Source: Rapidithrix thailandica (GTDB lineage Bacteria > Bacteroidota > Bacteroidia > Cytophagales > Flammeovirgaceae). Taken from it: a stretch of DNA of 64,000 nt. A model generated the notes under the pieces. The model had not been told where the DNA came from, did not search any database, and was given only the letters and a program-made list of their open reading frames with translations. Below, one piece after another: positions 53,701 through 62,066 of this stretch. Numbering within the stretch: the stretch's first letter is position 1; each line of letters opens with the position of its first letter. Where the stretch lies: positions 1-64,000 of the forward strand of contig NZ_JBDKWZ010000001.1 in NCBI RefSeq assembly GCF_039710355.1, in the 5' to 3' direction. The position numbers and the translations under genes are program-made.

Positions 53701-54219
53701 TCCATTGCCGATCAAACCTATATCGGTAGTCCGCATCCTGATTCCTATTACGGTATCCGGGCCAATGTGAATTTTAAAGGCTTTGACTTTTTGGTATTCC
53801 TGCAAGGTCAGATTGGCAACGATATCTTGATGGGTTTTAACCGCACTGACCGCCCAACGGCAAATAAGCCTTTGTTTTTCTACGAAGACCGCTGGACCGG
53901 TGAAGGTTCTACCAACAGTTGGTTTGCTCCGGATGGAGAGAATCCCTATATCTATAATAGTGATTTGATGGTATTTAAGGGTTCTTATGCGAGGGTTCGT
54001 CAGTTGCAATTAGGGTATACACTTCCAAGTGAGTTTACCGAGCGTTTGAAACTGAAAAATGCCCGGGTGTATGTCACATTAGACAACTATTTCACTTTTA
54101 CAGACTATCCGGGTCTGGATCCTGAATCAGGAAGTGGGGACAATAATAGTTTGGGAATTGACAGAGGGGTGTATCCTGTGCCAAGGACGATTTTGGGGGG
54201 TATCTCGGTAACATTCTAA
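50794..54219 (+). CDS. SusC/RagA-family TonB-linked outer-membrane receptor, system 2
   Basis: 1141 residues. Signal peptide (to about residue 37), STN domain (about 45-112; TQVLTKIERKTPFEFSYF, LREVLEQISLQTGFGF), carboxypeptidase-regulatory-like domain (VSGIVTSAEDQVPLPGVSI), plug with SusC signature (PLYIIDGVRAGSMEYLSP), then the barrel ending TILGGISVTF. It imports a ligand delivered by the SusD encoded 20 bases downstream, using TonB energy, and signals via STN to FecR. No catabolic enzymes accompany it apart from the unrelated glycerol genes on the other strand, so the substrate is unknown. Confidence 0.95.
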   Translation: MKRKILKQAVFMSKTAFYGLVLHMILAGLLVAKASNGQKLSIDDIYLSIDAKNEKITQVLTKIERKTPFEFSYFGTITNKSQRVTFSANNLSLREVLEQISLQTGFGFKRVNDNIFVDRLDQKEPSVDDEWAGQEKVTVSGIVTSAEDQVPLPGVSIIVKGTSLGTITDVNGKYMLTVEEGDVLKFSYVGFQDQEVTVADQTVINITLETDFEQLEEIVVVGYGEQKKSLVTGAISSIKASELSSVSNTRVEQALQGRTAGVSVLPNSGSPGSGMKVRIRGTGSNQGSDPLYIIDGVRAGSMEYLSPTEIESIEVLKDAASAAIYGAEGANGVVIITTKTGKANDPKINYSFQYGQQSIGDNIEMMNAQQYQQYLEEANVPIRPTIDDVQGISGTNWFDEVFENAPQQRHSLTFSGGNDNSTYLVSGSYFAQEGIAGGDKSKFERFTVRVNSDHKIKPWLKIGERFSYSHFDRSGIAEDDEFGSVINNTLAFDPVTPVAYTDGLPAHVEAALAAGHPLVKNSAGYYYGISKYLTGEYGNPLARLDLEKGNTVQNKIVGNFYAELEPVKGLKVTSRFGIDASFLREHDWTPTYWFSSERLNTVANGSDKQENAFSWQWENFVTYQKSFQDHSFTFLAGMSAVKWLYNDINGSYSGLFKEDEKFSYGNYVPDDQDRIGSYSDTKTLSSYFGRVSYDYKGKYLFNATVRRDGSSLLSPGNQWGTFPSVSAGWVLSNESFYPVSVSNVMSHVKLRASWGQNGNLANLSIGQWLAGISTEGIRYPNSAGNYLVGASLTSLSNPDLRWETSEQIDVGVELGFFNDQLNVVVDYFEKTTKDLITTGTAPLFAGKELPFINGGDVQNKGWEFEVSYRNSATKSFSYEIAANYTAIKNEVTYLDPNVNRITGSGVGTGWTATMFEEGYPIWYFSGYKTDGIFQNQEEIDAYLTSTGITGYSPSPGDPVVVDVNKDQQISIADQTYIGSPHPDSYYGIRANVNFKGFDFLVFLQGQIGNDILMGFNRTDRPTANKPLFFYEDRWTGEGSTNSWFAPDGENPYIYNSDLMVFKGSYARVRQLQLGYTLPSEFTERLKLKNARVYVTLDNYFTFTDYPGLDPESGSGDNNSLGIDRGVYPVPRTILGGISVTF

Positions 54220-54239
54220 ACTGATAAAATGCATTGAAA

Positions 54240-55763
54240 ATGAAAAATAGATATATAAAAAGTATTGTCGGGCTATTGATAGCATTGTTGTTAGTGACGG
54301 GGTGTGGAGATTCGTTTTTGGAACAACCCATTCCCGGCAAATATCCTGAAGAAGATTTTTACAAAACAGACGAAGATGTCTTGTTAGCCGTGACGAACAT
54401 TTATGATTTGATGTCCGCTCAGTATTATAAAGATTGGAACAGCATGGTCATCGTGAAAATGTTGCTTTCGGATAATTGTAATGCCGGGGGGAGTGGTTTT
54501 GGGGATCAGCCGGGCTACCAAGCATTGGACGATTTCAACACTGATGCGGCCAACGACAAAGTGCGGGCTGCCTGGAAGCAATGCTACGAAGCGATTTATG
54601 ATGCGAATAAAGTGGTGAACAACGTACAAGGGGAAACCGCTCTTCGCAAACGTTTGATTGCGGAAGCAAAAGTTTTACGGGCGTTTAACTATTTCGATTT
54701 GGTAGTTTTTTGGGGGGAGGTGCCTTTGATCACGCAAGAAGTAGATCCCGCGGATTATACTAAGACTACTCGTGCTCCCAAAGCTGATAGTTATGCCTTG
54801 ATCGAAAAAGATTTACAGGAGGCCATCTCAGACTTACCCTTGAAGAGTGCTTATGGAGAGGATGAAAAATTCCGGGTGGCTAAAGGAACGGCACAAGCTC
54901 TGTTGGGCAAGGTGTATTTGTACCAAGAAAAGTGGGCGAATGCCGCAGAGCAATTTGAGGAAGTCATTAATTCGGGTGAATATAGTTTGGAATCTTCTGT
55001 GGCCGAGGTGTTTTCCAAAGCCGGTGAATTTGGTGCGGAATCGCTGTTTGAACTCTCATTTACCAGTGCGGAAGCCTATGATTGGGGGAATTTCCCTTGG
55101 GATACCAAGCCTGAAAGTAATATCCATATACAACTTATTGGTCCGAGAAGTGATTTTTATGTGAAAGCACCTGCCGATTCACTCATTGGAGGATGGGGAT
55201 TTATCACACCTAAGGAGTCTTTGTACAATGCCTATGTGGCGGCTGGAGACGAGAGCCGGAGGAAATCCATTGTTATGTCCGAAACGGAACTCAAGGATGC
55301 CGGAGGTAACTGGACCAATACCGAGGCGCACGATTACGAAGGCTTCTTTCAAAGAAAATACGGCACTTTTGCAGGACTTTCCGGTGACCCGGTAACAGAA
55401 TTGAACTATGGAACCAACTTTCGTATCCTTCGCTATGCAGATGTCTTGTTGATGGCAGCCGAAGCCAATTATGAAGCCGGAAATGAGGGCATTGCACAGG
55501 GTTATCTGAACCAAGTGAGAAGCCGGCCCGGAACAGGACTTCCGGATGTGATGGCCTCCGGCAATGATTTGTTTGAAGCCATCGTTACGGAACGGCAGTT
55601 GGAGCTAGCTTTCGAAGGAGTGCGGTTTCTCGATTTGGTGCGTTGGGGCAGAGCGGTCCAAGAGTTGGGAAGTTTAGGGTTTGTAGCTGGCAAGCATGAG
55701 TTGTTACCCATTCCGGCAGATGAGGTCAATGTAGCCGGACTGAGTCAAAATGCAGGTTATTAA
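54240..55763 (+). CDS. SusD/RagB-family outer-membrane lipoprotein, system 2
   Basis: 507 residues from the ATG at 54240 (an in-frame TTG at 54234). Lipobox LLLVTGC (Cys near residue 22) anchors it in the outer membrane. Classical SusD features: SFLEQPIPGKYPEEDFYKT at the mature start, AEAKVLRAFNYFDLVVFWG in the TPR core, ILRYADVLLMAAEANYEA, and the C-terminal ERQLELAFEGVRFLDLVRWG. It captures ligand for the adjacent SusC. This is the canonical SusD type, unlike the SusD-like_2 type of system 1. Confidence 0.95.
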   Translation: MKNRYIKSIVGLLIALLLVTGCGDSFLEQPIPGKYPEEDFYKTDEDVLLAVTNIYDLMSAQYYKDWNSMVIVKMLLSDNCNAGGSGFGDQPGYQALDDFNTDAANDKVRAAWKQCYEAIYDANKVVNNVQGETALRKRLIAEAKVLRAFNYFDLVVFWGEVPLITQEVDPADYTKTTRAPKADSYALIEKDLQEAISDLPLKSAYGEDEKFRVAKGTAQALLGKVYLYQEKWANAAEQFEEVINSGEYSLESSVAEVFSKAGEFGAESLFELSFTSAEAYDWGNFPWDTKPESNIHIQLIGPRSDFYVKAPADSLIGGWGFITPKESLYNAYVAAGDESRRKSIVMSETELKDAGGNWTNTEAHDYEGFFQRKYGTFAGLSGDPVTELNYGTNFRILRYADVLLMAAEANYEAGNEGIAQGYLNQVRSRPGTGLPDVMASGNDLFEAIVTERQLELAFEGVRFLDLVRWGRAVQELGSLGFVAGKHELLPIPADEVNVAGLSQNAGY

Positions 55764-56230
55764 ACGGTTGGTTAAGAAAATTAAGATTCTGAAAAAGGAA
55801 AAGGTGGTTCATTGGTTTACTGCGAAAATGAATCTGTGTATTGATTGCTGCTCTTGGGAGGGATTTGCCCCTTCCGGAGCAAAGTACAGGCGTATTGAAA
55901 CAGAATCATGAAATATAAGTTCACTGCCTTAATATCTACTAATAAACTATGGAAACTGTTTGAATTTGCCAGAAGTTCAGAAAGGTCTTAGAGATGTGTG
56001 AAGCATTCGATTCAGACAGCTTCTTGTAATACACAAGTAGTTTAGTTCTATTGGGGTTAATGCCCGGGAATATTTCCCGGGTATTATATTTTTAACACAA
56101 GTTGTGGGTTATCATTTATGCAAAAACGGCTGTTAGGTGAATGAGTGATAGGGTGAGTTGACGCCCCATAAGCTTTAGCCTTTTCATTAATACTCCATAA
56201 CTTGAATTAGTATTCATCCGGATGGTGAAT
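55764..56230. other. Convergent intergenic region, susD to glpF
   Basis: 467 bases with no supported gene. It holds the strong terminator at 56059-56092. Confidence 0.5.
56059..56092. terminator. Terminator between convergent susD and glpF
   Basis: AATGCCCGGGAA (56059-56070) pairs with TTCCCGGGTATT (56074-56085), one G-T wobble, 3-base loop, followed by ATATTTTT. It likely ends the susCD transcript. Confidence 0.8.
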
Positions 56231-56962
56231 TTATCCTTGTAACCATAGATGCAATACTGCCGCAATACCGGCCCCTAACAACGGACCGAATACCGGTACC
56301 CAGGAATAGCCCCAGTTACTGTTGCCTTTTTGAGGAATCGGTAAGAGGGCGTGCATAATTCTCGGGCCTAAATCCCGTGCCGGATTGATGGCATAACCGG
56401 TAGTGCCTCCTAAAGACAAGCCAATCACCCAGACCAAAAAAGCTACGGGAATAGCCCCGACCGAACCCAAGCCGATGGGCGTGCCGTTAGAACTGATTTC
56501 GGCATTGGTAAAGTAAAAGATTACGAATACCAATACGAATGTACCCACCACTTCGCTGATAAGGTTGGATACGGGGTTTTTGATGGCAGGATCGGTGCTG
56601 AAGGGAGCGAGTTTCAACCCTGAGTCATCGGTGGCTTTGAAATGATCTTTGTAGATCAACCAGACCAGAAAGGCACCTATCATGGCCCCTGCGAATTGAG
56701 CGGCCACAAATACAGGCACCTTTACCCAGTCAAATTTACCGGCAATGGCCAAGCCGATGGTAACGGCCGGGTTTAGATGAGCGCCACTATAAGGCCCTGC
56801 TACCACCACTCCGATAAAGACGGCCAAGGCCCAGGCTGTGGTAATCACAATCCATCCGCCGTTGTTGCCTTTTGTGTTGGGAAGTACCACATTGGCCACC
56901 ACACCATTTCCCAATAAAATCAATAGCATGGTGCCAATTACTTCCGCTGAAAATTCTGTCAT
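56231..56962 (-). CDS. glpF: Glycerol uptake facilitator (MIP/aquaglyceroporin)
   Basis: 243 residues with six membrane helices and two half-helices. The two NPA motifs are HLNPAVT and AINPARD; the Asp after the second NPAR is the aquaglyceroporin marker that separates GlpF from water-only aquaporins. It lets glycerol diffuse across the inner membrane, where GlpK traps it. It is the last gene of glpD-glpK-glpF, 78 bases after glpK; the gap carries an octamer repeat. Confidence 0.95.
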   Translation of the reverse strand: MTEFSAEVIGTMLLILLGNGVVANVVLPNTKGNNGGWIVITTAWALAVFIGVVVAGPYSGAHLNPAVTIGLAIAGKFDWVKVPVFVAAQFAGAMIGAFLVWLIYKDHFKATDDSGLKLAPFSTDPAIKNPVSNLISEVVGTFVLVFVIFYFTNAEISSNGTPIGLGSVGAIPVAFLVWVIGLSLGGTTGYAINPARDLGPRIMHALLPIPQKGNSNWGYSWVPVFGPLLGAGIAAVLHLWLQG

Positions 56963-57000
56963 AGTAAGTTTAATTTTTTTCTATTTTCATAAATTCCGGA

Positions 57001-57056
57001 TTCCTTCCCTCAATCCTTCAACTCTTCAATCCCTTAATCCTTAAATCCCGTCATCC
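57001..57056. repeat. Degenerate octamer tandem repeat across the glpK stop codon
   Basis: Seven consecutive 8-base units on the plus strand: TTCCTTCC, CTCAATCC, TTCAACTC, TTCAATCC, CTTAATCC, TTAAATCC, CGTCATCC. The last two lie within the end of glpK, including its stop (TTA at 57041-57043). Confidence 0.75.
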
Positions 57057-58534
57057 GCCCAAGCGATGGCCGATTTAACGGCTCTGTGCCAGTTCTTTAT
57101 CAGCTCACCGGTATTTTGGTTTTCAGGATTGAAGTAGCGGTTTACTTTCCAGTATTCCTGGATTTCATCCACGCTGTTCCAGAAGCCTACGGCCAATCCG
57201 GCCAAGTAAGCGGCTCCGATGGCGGTGAGTTCGGTGAGTTCCGGCCGGACAACTTTGCATTGGAGAATATCGGCTTGAAACTGCATCAACAAATCGTTGG
57301 CAGTGGCACCACCGTCAACTCTTAGCTCTTTGATTTCTACACCCGAATCGGCCTCCATCGCTTTCAGAATGTCCCAGGTTTGGTAGGCAATACTTTCCAA
57401 GGCCGCTCTGGCAAGATGTGCATCGGTAGTTCCCCGGGTAAGGCCAACTACGGTACCCCGTGCATGCTGATTCCAATGGGGAGCGCCAAGCCCTGCAAAA
57501 GCGGGGACCATATACACGCCACCATTATCACTTACCTTTTCAGCCAGCGATTCGATTTCAGAAGAATCTTTGATAAGCCCTAAGCCATCTCTTAACCATT
57601 GAACTACCGCTCCCCCGATAAAGATACTTCCTTCCAAAGCATAGTGTACCTGGTCATTGATTTTCCAGGCGATGGTGGTCACCAGGTTGTTTTTAGATAC
57701 TATCGGTTGGTCCCCAATGTTCATCAACATAAAACAGCCCGTTCCATAGGTGTTTTTGACCATGCCCACTTTGGTACACATCTGACCAAACAAGGCCGCT
57801 TGTTGATCCCCGGCTATTCCGGCTATAGGAATTTTTGCATTTAAGAATTGGCCCGTTGTTTTGGCCATGATTTCACTGGAAGCTTTTACTTCCGGCAACA
57901 TATTTTCAGGGATGTCAAATATTTCCAGTAATTGCTTGTCCCAAGTAAGTTGATGAATATTGTACAACATCGTGCGGGAAGCATTGGTCACATCGGTAAG
58001 ATGCGATTGACCTCCGGTCAGTTTCCATATCAGCCAAGAGTCTACCGTACCAAAAGCCAGCTGTCCTGCCAAAGCCTTTTCTCTGGCCCCGGGTACATTA
58101 TCCAAAATCCATTTGATTTTCGTGGCCGAAAAATAAGCATCTATGATCAAGCCTGTTTTTTCCTGGATGAGTGTATCCAACCCTTCCGCTTTTAACTGGT
58201 CACAGTACCCGGTAGTCCGTCTGTCTTGCCATACAATGGCGTTGTATACAGGTTCTCCGGTGGTTTTATCCCATACTATCGTAGTTTCCCGTTGGTTGGT
58301 GATTCCAATGGCAGCAATCTCTTTGCCTCCAAGCCCTGCCTTGACAATGGCCTCTGCCGCCACGGTAATTTGCGAAGACCAGATTTCCATGGCATCGTGT
58401 TCTACCCACCCGGGTTGCGGAAAGAGCTGCGTGAATTCCTTTTGAGCAATCGATACCGGGTTGCCTTGTTGGTTAAAAAGGATTGCCCGGGAACTGGTAG
58501 TTCCCTGATCGAAGGATAAGATATACTTTTCCAT
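57041..58534 (-). CDS. glpK: Glycerol kinase
   Basis: 497 residues, standard length for the FGGY-family kinase that converts glycerol and ATP to glycerol-3-phosphate in the cytosol. Visible signatures: SFDQGTTSSRAILFN (phosphate-binding N-terminus), QPGWVEHDAMEIW, AVVQWLRDGLGLI, and GLGAPHWNQHARGTVVGLTR. It lies between glpD (upstream, 112-base gap) and glpF. Its 3' end is built partly from an octamer repeat, giving the C-terminus DDGI. Confidence 0.97.
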   Translation of the reverse strand: MEKYILSFDQGTTSSRAILFNQQGNPVSIAQKEFTQLFPQPGWVEHDAMEIWSSQITVAAEAIVKAGLGGKEIAAIGITNQRETTIVWDKTTGEPVYNAIVWQDRRTTGYCDQLKAEGLDTLIQEKTGLIIDAYFSATKIKWILDNVPGAREKALAGQLAFGTVDSWLIWKLTGGQSHLTDVTNASRTMLYNIHQLTWDKQLLEIFDIPENMLPEVKASSEIMAKTTGQFLNAKIPIAGIAGDQQAALFGQMCTKVGMVKNTYGTGCFMLMNIGDQPIVSKNNLVTTIAWKINDQVHYALEGSIFIGGAVVQWLRDGLGLIKDSSEIESLAEKVSDNGGVYMVPAFAGLGAPHWNQHARGTVVGLTRGTTDAHLARAALESIAYQTWDILKAMEADSGVEIKELRVDGGATANDLLMQFQADILQCKVVRPELTELTAIGAAYLAGLAVGFWNSVDEIQEYWKVNRYFNPENQNTGELIKNWHRAVKSAIAWADDGI

Positions 58535-58646
58535 ATTTACTATGTATAGGTTAGTGCGATAAAGTGCGTATTTTCAGTAGTTACTATTTGCAAGGGTCCA
58601 TATTGCCAATATACTATTTTGTCAGAAAAAATTATGCGTCAGCCTA

Positions 58647-60266
58647 CTATACTGCCTTGCTTTGCGTATATTCCGGTTGTTCCGGCAAGTAAGGGTTGGC
58701 AATGGTTTCAAACTCTTCAATTTGTTTTTGTACCCAGTGTTTGTCCTGTTGTAAAGATATTGCCATGAGTTTGGCTACTACCGGAGCCATTTCTATTGCT
58801 GCCTGGGCATCAAGAAACAAGATGCGTAATCTGCGTGACAATACATCTTCTACGGTCCGGGCCATTTCGAATTGAACTGCCCATACAACTTGTGCTTTGA
58901 TATAGGCAAACTGTGGATGCAAGCGCTCTCCCAGCTCCGGTGCTTGCCGGACTAAATCCCGGATCGCAGGAATATCGCTTCCATACAGTTTCAAAGGGTT
59001 GTCTTCGATTGGCTGATGGGTATATCCGTGAATTTTAACTTGAGTCGTATTGCACTCTTTGGGCTGTAGTTTTCCCACTTCAATGGCTTTGTTGACGGTA
59101 TCTTCCGCCATCTTCCGGTAAGTAGTCCATTTCCCTCCGGTAATGGTAATTAATTGTGTGTCGCTGATCATCAGTTTGTGCCCCCGGGAGATTTCTTTGG
59201 TATTTTGCGTGTTTTTGTCTGGAGCAGCCAAGGGGCGAAGTCCCGCAAAAATGCTGAGAATATCCTTGCGGGAAGGCTTTTTTGCCAGGTACTGTCCTGC
59301 GGTGTGGAGAATGAATTCGATTTCTTGATCCAAGGCTTTTGGTTCAAGGCTGTGCTTGTCCAAAGGAGTATCGGTTGTTCCCAGTAATATATGTTTGTGC
59401 CAGGGAACGGCAAAGAGCACCCGCCCATCGGAGGTTTCGGGAATCATCATGGCTTTGGATTTTGGCATAAACGAACTGTCCAGTACCAGATGCACTCCTT
59501 GGCTGGGTCGTACGGTAGGCTTTTGAGAAGGGTGGTTCATTTGCAAAATATCATCGACAAACACCCCCGTAGCATTGATCACTACTTTGGCTTTGATCTG
59601 ATGTACGGTTCCGCTTTCCAGGTCGAGCGCTTTTACTCCTGCTATTTTGCCTTGGTTATTTTTTAATAATCCCACTACTTTCATATAGTTGATTAATTTG
59701 CCTCCTTGTTCCGCACTTGTTTGTGCCAGGTTAATGGCCAGCCGGGCATCGTCAAATTGTCCGTCAAAGTACTCCACTCCTCCTTGTAAGGATTGGAGGT
59801 TGATGCCAGGCAGGGCTTCCTGTACTTTTTTAGGCGATAAGTGTTTGGACTTTCCAAAGCTGAATCGTCCTGATAGCCAGTCGTATAGTTTAAGTCCGAT
59901 GAGGTACTTCCATTTCGCCCACCATTGGTAACAGGGAATGACAAAGGCTTGCCGCTGGATTAGGTGAGGGGCATTTTGTAAGAGAACTCCTCGCTCGTGC
60001 AAGGCTTCGTAGACCAGTTTAATCTGACCTTGTGCCAAATACCGGACTCCCCCATGCACCAGTTTGGTGCTCCGGCTGGAAGTGCCTTTGGCAAAATCGG
60101 CTTGCTCCAACAGCAAAGTGGAATAGCCCCGGTGAGCCGCGTCAAGGGCTGTTCCCAGGCCCGTGGCGCCCCCTCCAATGATGACCATGTCCCATTCGGT
60201 TTGTTGTTCGATACTTTGAAGACTTGCCCTCCGGTCTAAGGATTGTTTATTCTCTTTTGCTTTCAT
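58647..60266 (-). CDS. glpD: Aerobic glycerol-3-phosphate dehydrogenase
   Basis: 539 residues. N-terminal FAD-binding motif MVIIGGGATGLGTALDA, then DFAKGTSSRSTKLVHGGVRY, characteristic of GlpD, and a C-terminal DAO_C-like domain. It oxidises glycerol-3-phosphate to dihydroxyacetone phosphate and passes electrons to the quinone pool at the inner membrane. First gene of the minus-strand glpDKF group. The 578-base divergent gap to the DeoR-family regulator holds phased TGAAA repeats close to its start, likely the operator. Confidence 0.96.
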   Translation of the reverse strand: MKAKENKQSLDRRASLQSIEQQTEWDMVIIGGGATGLGTALDAAHRGYSTLLLEQADFAKGTSSRSTKLVHGGVRYLAQGQIKLVYEALHERGVLLQNAPHLIQRQAFVIPCYQWWAKWKYLIGLKLYDWLSGRFSFGKSKHLSPKKVQEALPGINLQSLQGGVEYFDGQFDDARLAINLAQTSAEQGGKLINYMKVVGLLKNNQGKIAGVKALDLESGTVHQIKAKVVINATGVFVDDILQMNHPSQKPTVRPSQGVHLVLDSSFMPKSKAMMIPETSDGRVLFAVPWHKHILLGTTDTPLDKHSLEPKALDQEIEFILHTAGQYLAKKPSRKDILSIFAGLRPLAAPDKNTQNTKEISRGHKLMISDTQLITITGGKWTTYRKMAEDTVNKAIEVGKLQPKECNTTQVKIHGYTHQPIEDNPLKLYGSDIPAIRDLVRQAPELGERLHPQFAYIKAQVVWAVQFEMARTVEDVLSRRLRILFLDAQAAIEMAPVVAKLMAISLQQDKHWVQKQIEEFETIANPYLPEQPEYTQSKAV

Positions 60267-60844
60267 TTACTAAAAGCGATATGCTTTGCTTTGTGAAATA
60301 AATTGAAACTTTAAAACAAGTATAATGAAAGTAAATTGAAATAAAAAATAACATTATGAAATTAAAGTTAAGTTTTTTTGAAGTTTGTTTCTTGTGATTT
60401 TGCGGATTTGAATCTGCGTAATTCCCTTGAGGTGTAGTCGTTGATTGTGCTTATATTAAATTATAAGTAAGAAAAGAGAAAGAAATATATGTATCCATAA
60501 AGGAGGAAATGGAGGGCTTGAAAAAATGCATCGGGGAGTTCTTGTGTTACTAAATCTTTAAATTGCTTACGGGAAAAGGCGAGGTTTCTCTTTTTTAGAA
60601 ATAGTTTCTTATTATTATGCTTTTTTTGATGGTTCGAAAGCGTATGACCTTTTGCCTGTGGGGGAATTGGCTTTTGATAAGAGAAATTGTATGATAAATA
60701 GAAAATACCAATTTCAAGTGAATAATATTCAAATGTTTTTTCTTCTTTGCCTCCTGAAGGGTTGGGAAGGGTCTGTATTTTACCCAAAGGACAAACGTTG
60801 AAATGCTCCTAAACAATTTTGGTAAAAAATAAACTAACATAGAA
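60267..60844. other. Divergent glpD-glpR control region
   Basis: 578 AT-rich bases between glpD and glpR. Besides the phased repeats at 60294-60361, no ORF is supported. Confidence 0.5.
60294..60361. promoter_or_regulatory. Phased TGAAA repeats, candidate GlpR operator
   Basis: TGAAA occurs at 60294, 60304, 60326, 60337 and 60357, spacings 10, 22, 11 and 20, near multiples of one helical turn. A minus-strand TATACTTG at 60317-60324 is one base from TAnnTTTG and would be the glpD -7 element, inside the array. Binding by the divergent DeoR-family protein is inferred. Confidence 0.35.
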
Positions 60845-61609
60845 ATGAATAACATTGCAGAAAGGCATCAATACATTATTAATAAGGTGAAGCAGCAAGG
60901 ACATGTCAATGTGGTGGATCTTTGCAATGAATTGGAGGTTTCTTCCGTAACGATTCGAAAGGACCTAAAGCTCTTAGAGGACAAAGGGATTTTGTTTCGT
61001 ACCCATGGCGGGGCGACCTCACATAATCCGTATATGATAGACCGGCCGGTAAACGAAAAAGAAAAATTGCAGGCCGGTGAAAAAGATAAGATTGGGAAAA
61101 CGGCCGCTCAAATGGTGGAAGCCAATGATTCCATCATTATTGCTTCGGGAACGACTGTGTTGACCATGGCTAAGCATATCCAACCTCAGGAGAGCTTAAC
61201 GGTAGTGACTTCTGCTTTAAATGTCGCTTTGGAACTGATGCAGCATCGCGATGTAGAAGTGCTGCAACTGGGAGGCATCTTGCGGAAAAGCTCTTCTTCA
61301 GTGGTAGGGCCCTATGCGATTCAAATCTTGGAGGATTTCTTTTGTAGCAAGTTTTTTTTAGGAGTGGACGGTATTGATTTGGATTTTGGCTTGACTACCA
61401 CCAATTCGATGGAAGCACATTTGAACCGTCAGATGATTAATAAGTCTCAGAAAACCATTGTGTTGGCGGATTCTACCAAGTTTGGAAAAAGGGGATTCGG
61501 GAAAATCTGCGGACTGGAAGACGTGGATGAAATTATTACGGATGAAGGCATCTCCGAGCATATTGTTCAGGTTTTGGATGGTATGGGCGTGAAGGTGACC
61601 ATTGTCTGA
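60845..61609 (+). CDS. glpR: DeoR-family transcriptional repressor of glycerol genes
   Basis: 254 residues. N-terminal DeoR helix-turn-helix (RHQYIINKVKQQGHVNVVDL, then LEVSSVTIRKDLKLLEDKG) and the family linker FRTHGGA. The sugar-phosphate isomerase-like sensor domain contains IIIASGTTVLTMAK and LGGILRKSSSSVVGP. Divergent placement from glpDKF marks it as the local regulator, probably responding to glycerol-3-phosphate as in other GlpR proteins. Symbol assigned by context. Confidence 0.88.
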   Translation: MNNIAERHQYIINKVKQQGHVNVVDLCNELEVSSVTIRKDLKLLEDKGILFRTHGGATSHNPYMIDRPVNEKEKLQAGEKDKIGKTAAQMVEANDSIIIASGTTVLTMAKHIQPQESLTVVTSALNVALELMQHRDVEVLQLGGILRKSSSSVVGPYAIQILEDFFCSKFFLGVDGIDLDFGLTTTNSMEAHLNRQMINKSQKTIVLADSTKFGKRGFGKICGLEDVDEIITDEGISEHIVQVLDGMGVKVTIV

Positions 61610-61635
61610 GTAGCTGGCTTTACCAGTTAAGATAA

Positions 61636-61670
61636 AATACCCCTCTGTGCCAACAGTTGGGGTTTTCTTT
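61636..61670 (+). terminator. Terminator of glpR
   Basis: ACCCC (61639-61643) pairs with GGGGT (61659-61663), with an inner CTG/CAG step, followed by TTTCTTTTG. Confidence 0.7.
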
Positions 61671-62066
61671 TGTTTGTCTTTGTTATGCTTTTATAGTGCT
61701 GTGTGTTTTTATATGAGTTTTTGGAAACAAGGTATTTTAAAACACAGGTACGAAATATACATCCTTATCTTTTATTATACCTCTGATAGTCAAGTTATTG
61801 TGTTTGATTTCTTTATTTTGTGTTTTCATGAGAAAGAATATTTGTTTTCTTTTTGTTTCGTTTTGTTTTTATAATTAATTTAATTACCTATATTCGAAAC
61901 TAAATAAAGATATTGATAAGAAAGCGAATTTGTGTATCCTGCATCCGGACCGGGAGAGTGTGAAAATGAAAACCGAGTGTGTAGACTTGGATACATACTT
62001 TACTGAATGATCATAATTTTACAAAAGCTGTGTGGAGTTTTTGTAAAGACAAACACTATCAATCCT
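61671..62066. other. Intergenic leader of the phosphatase gene
   Basis: 396 bases. TGTATCC (61933-61939) can pair with GGATACA (61989-61995) to enclose a GC-richer segment, a possible weak leader structure. No promoter was assigned and no ORF is supported. Confidence 0.35.

Noticed and set aside
53404..54009. 201-codon minus-strand frame inside susC of system 2
   Set aside because: Antisense to the SusC barrel; no domain seen.
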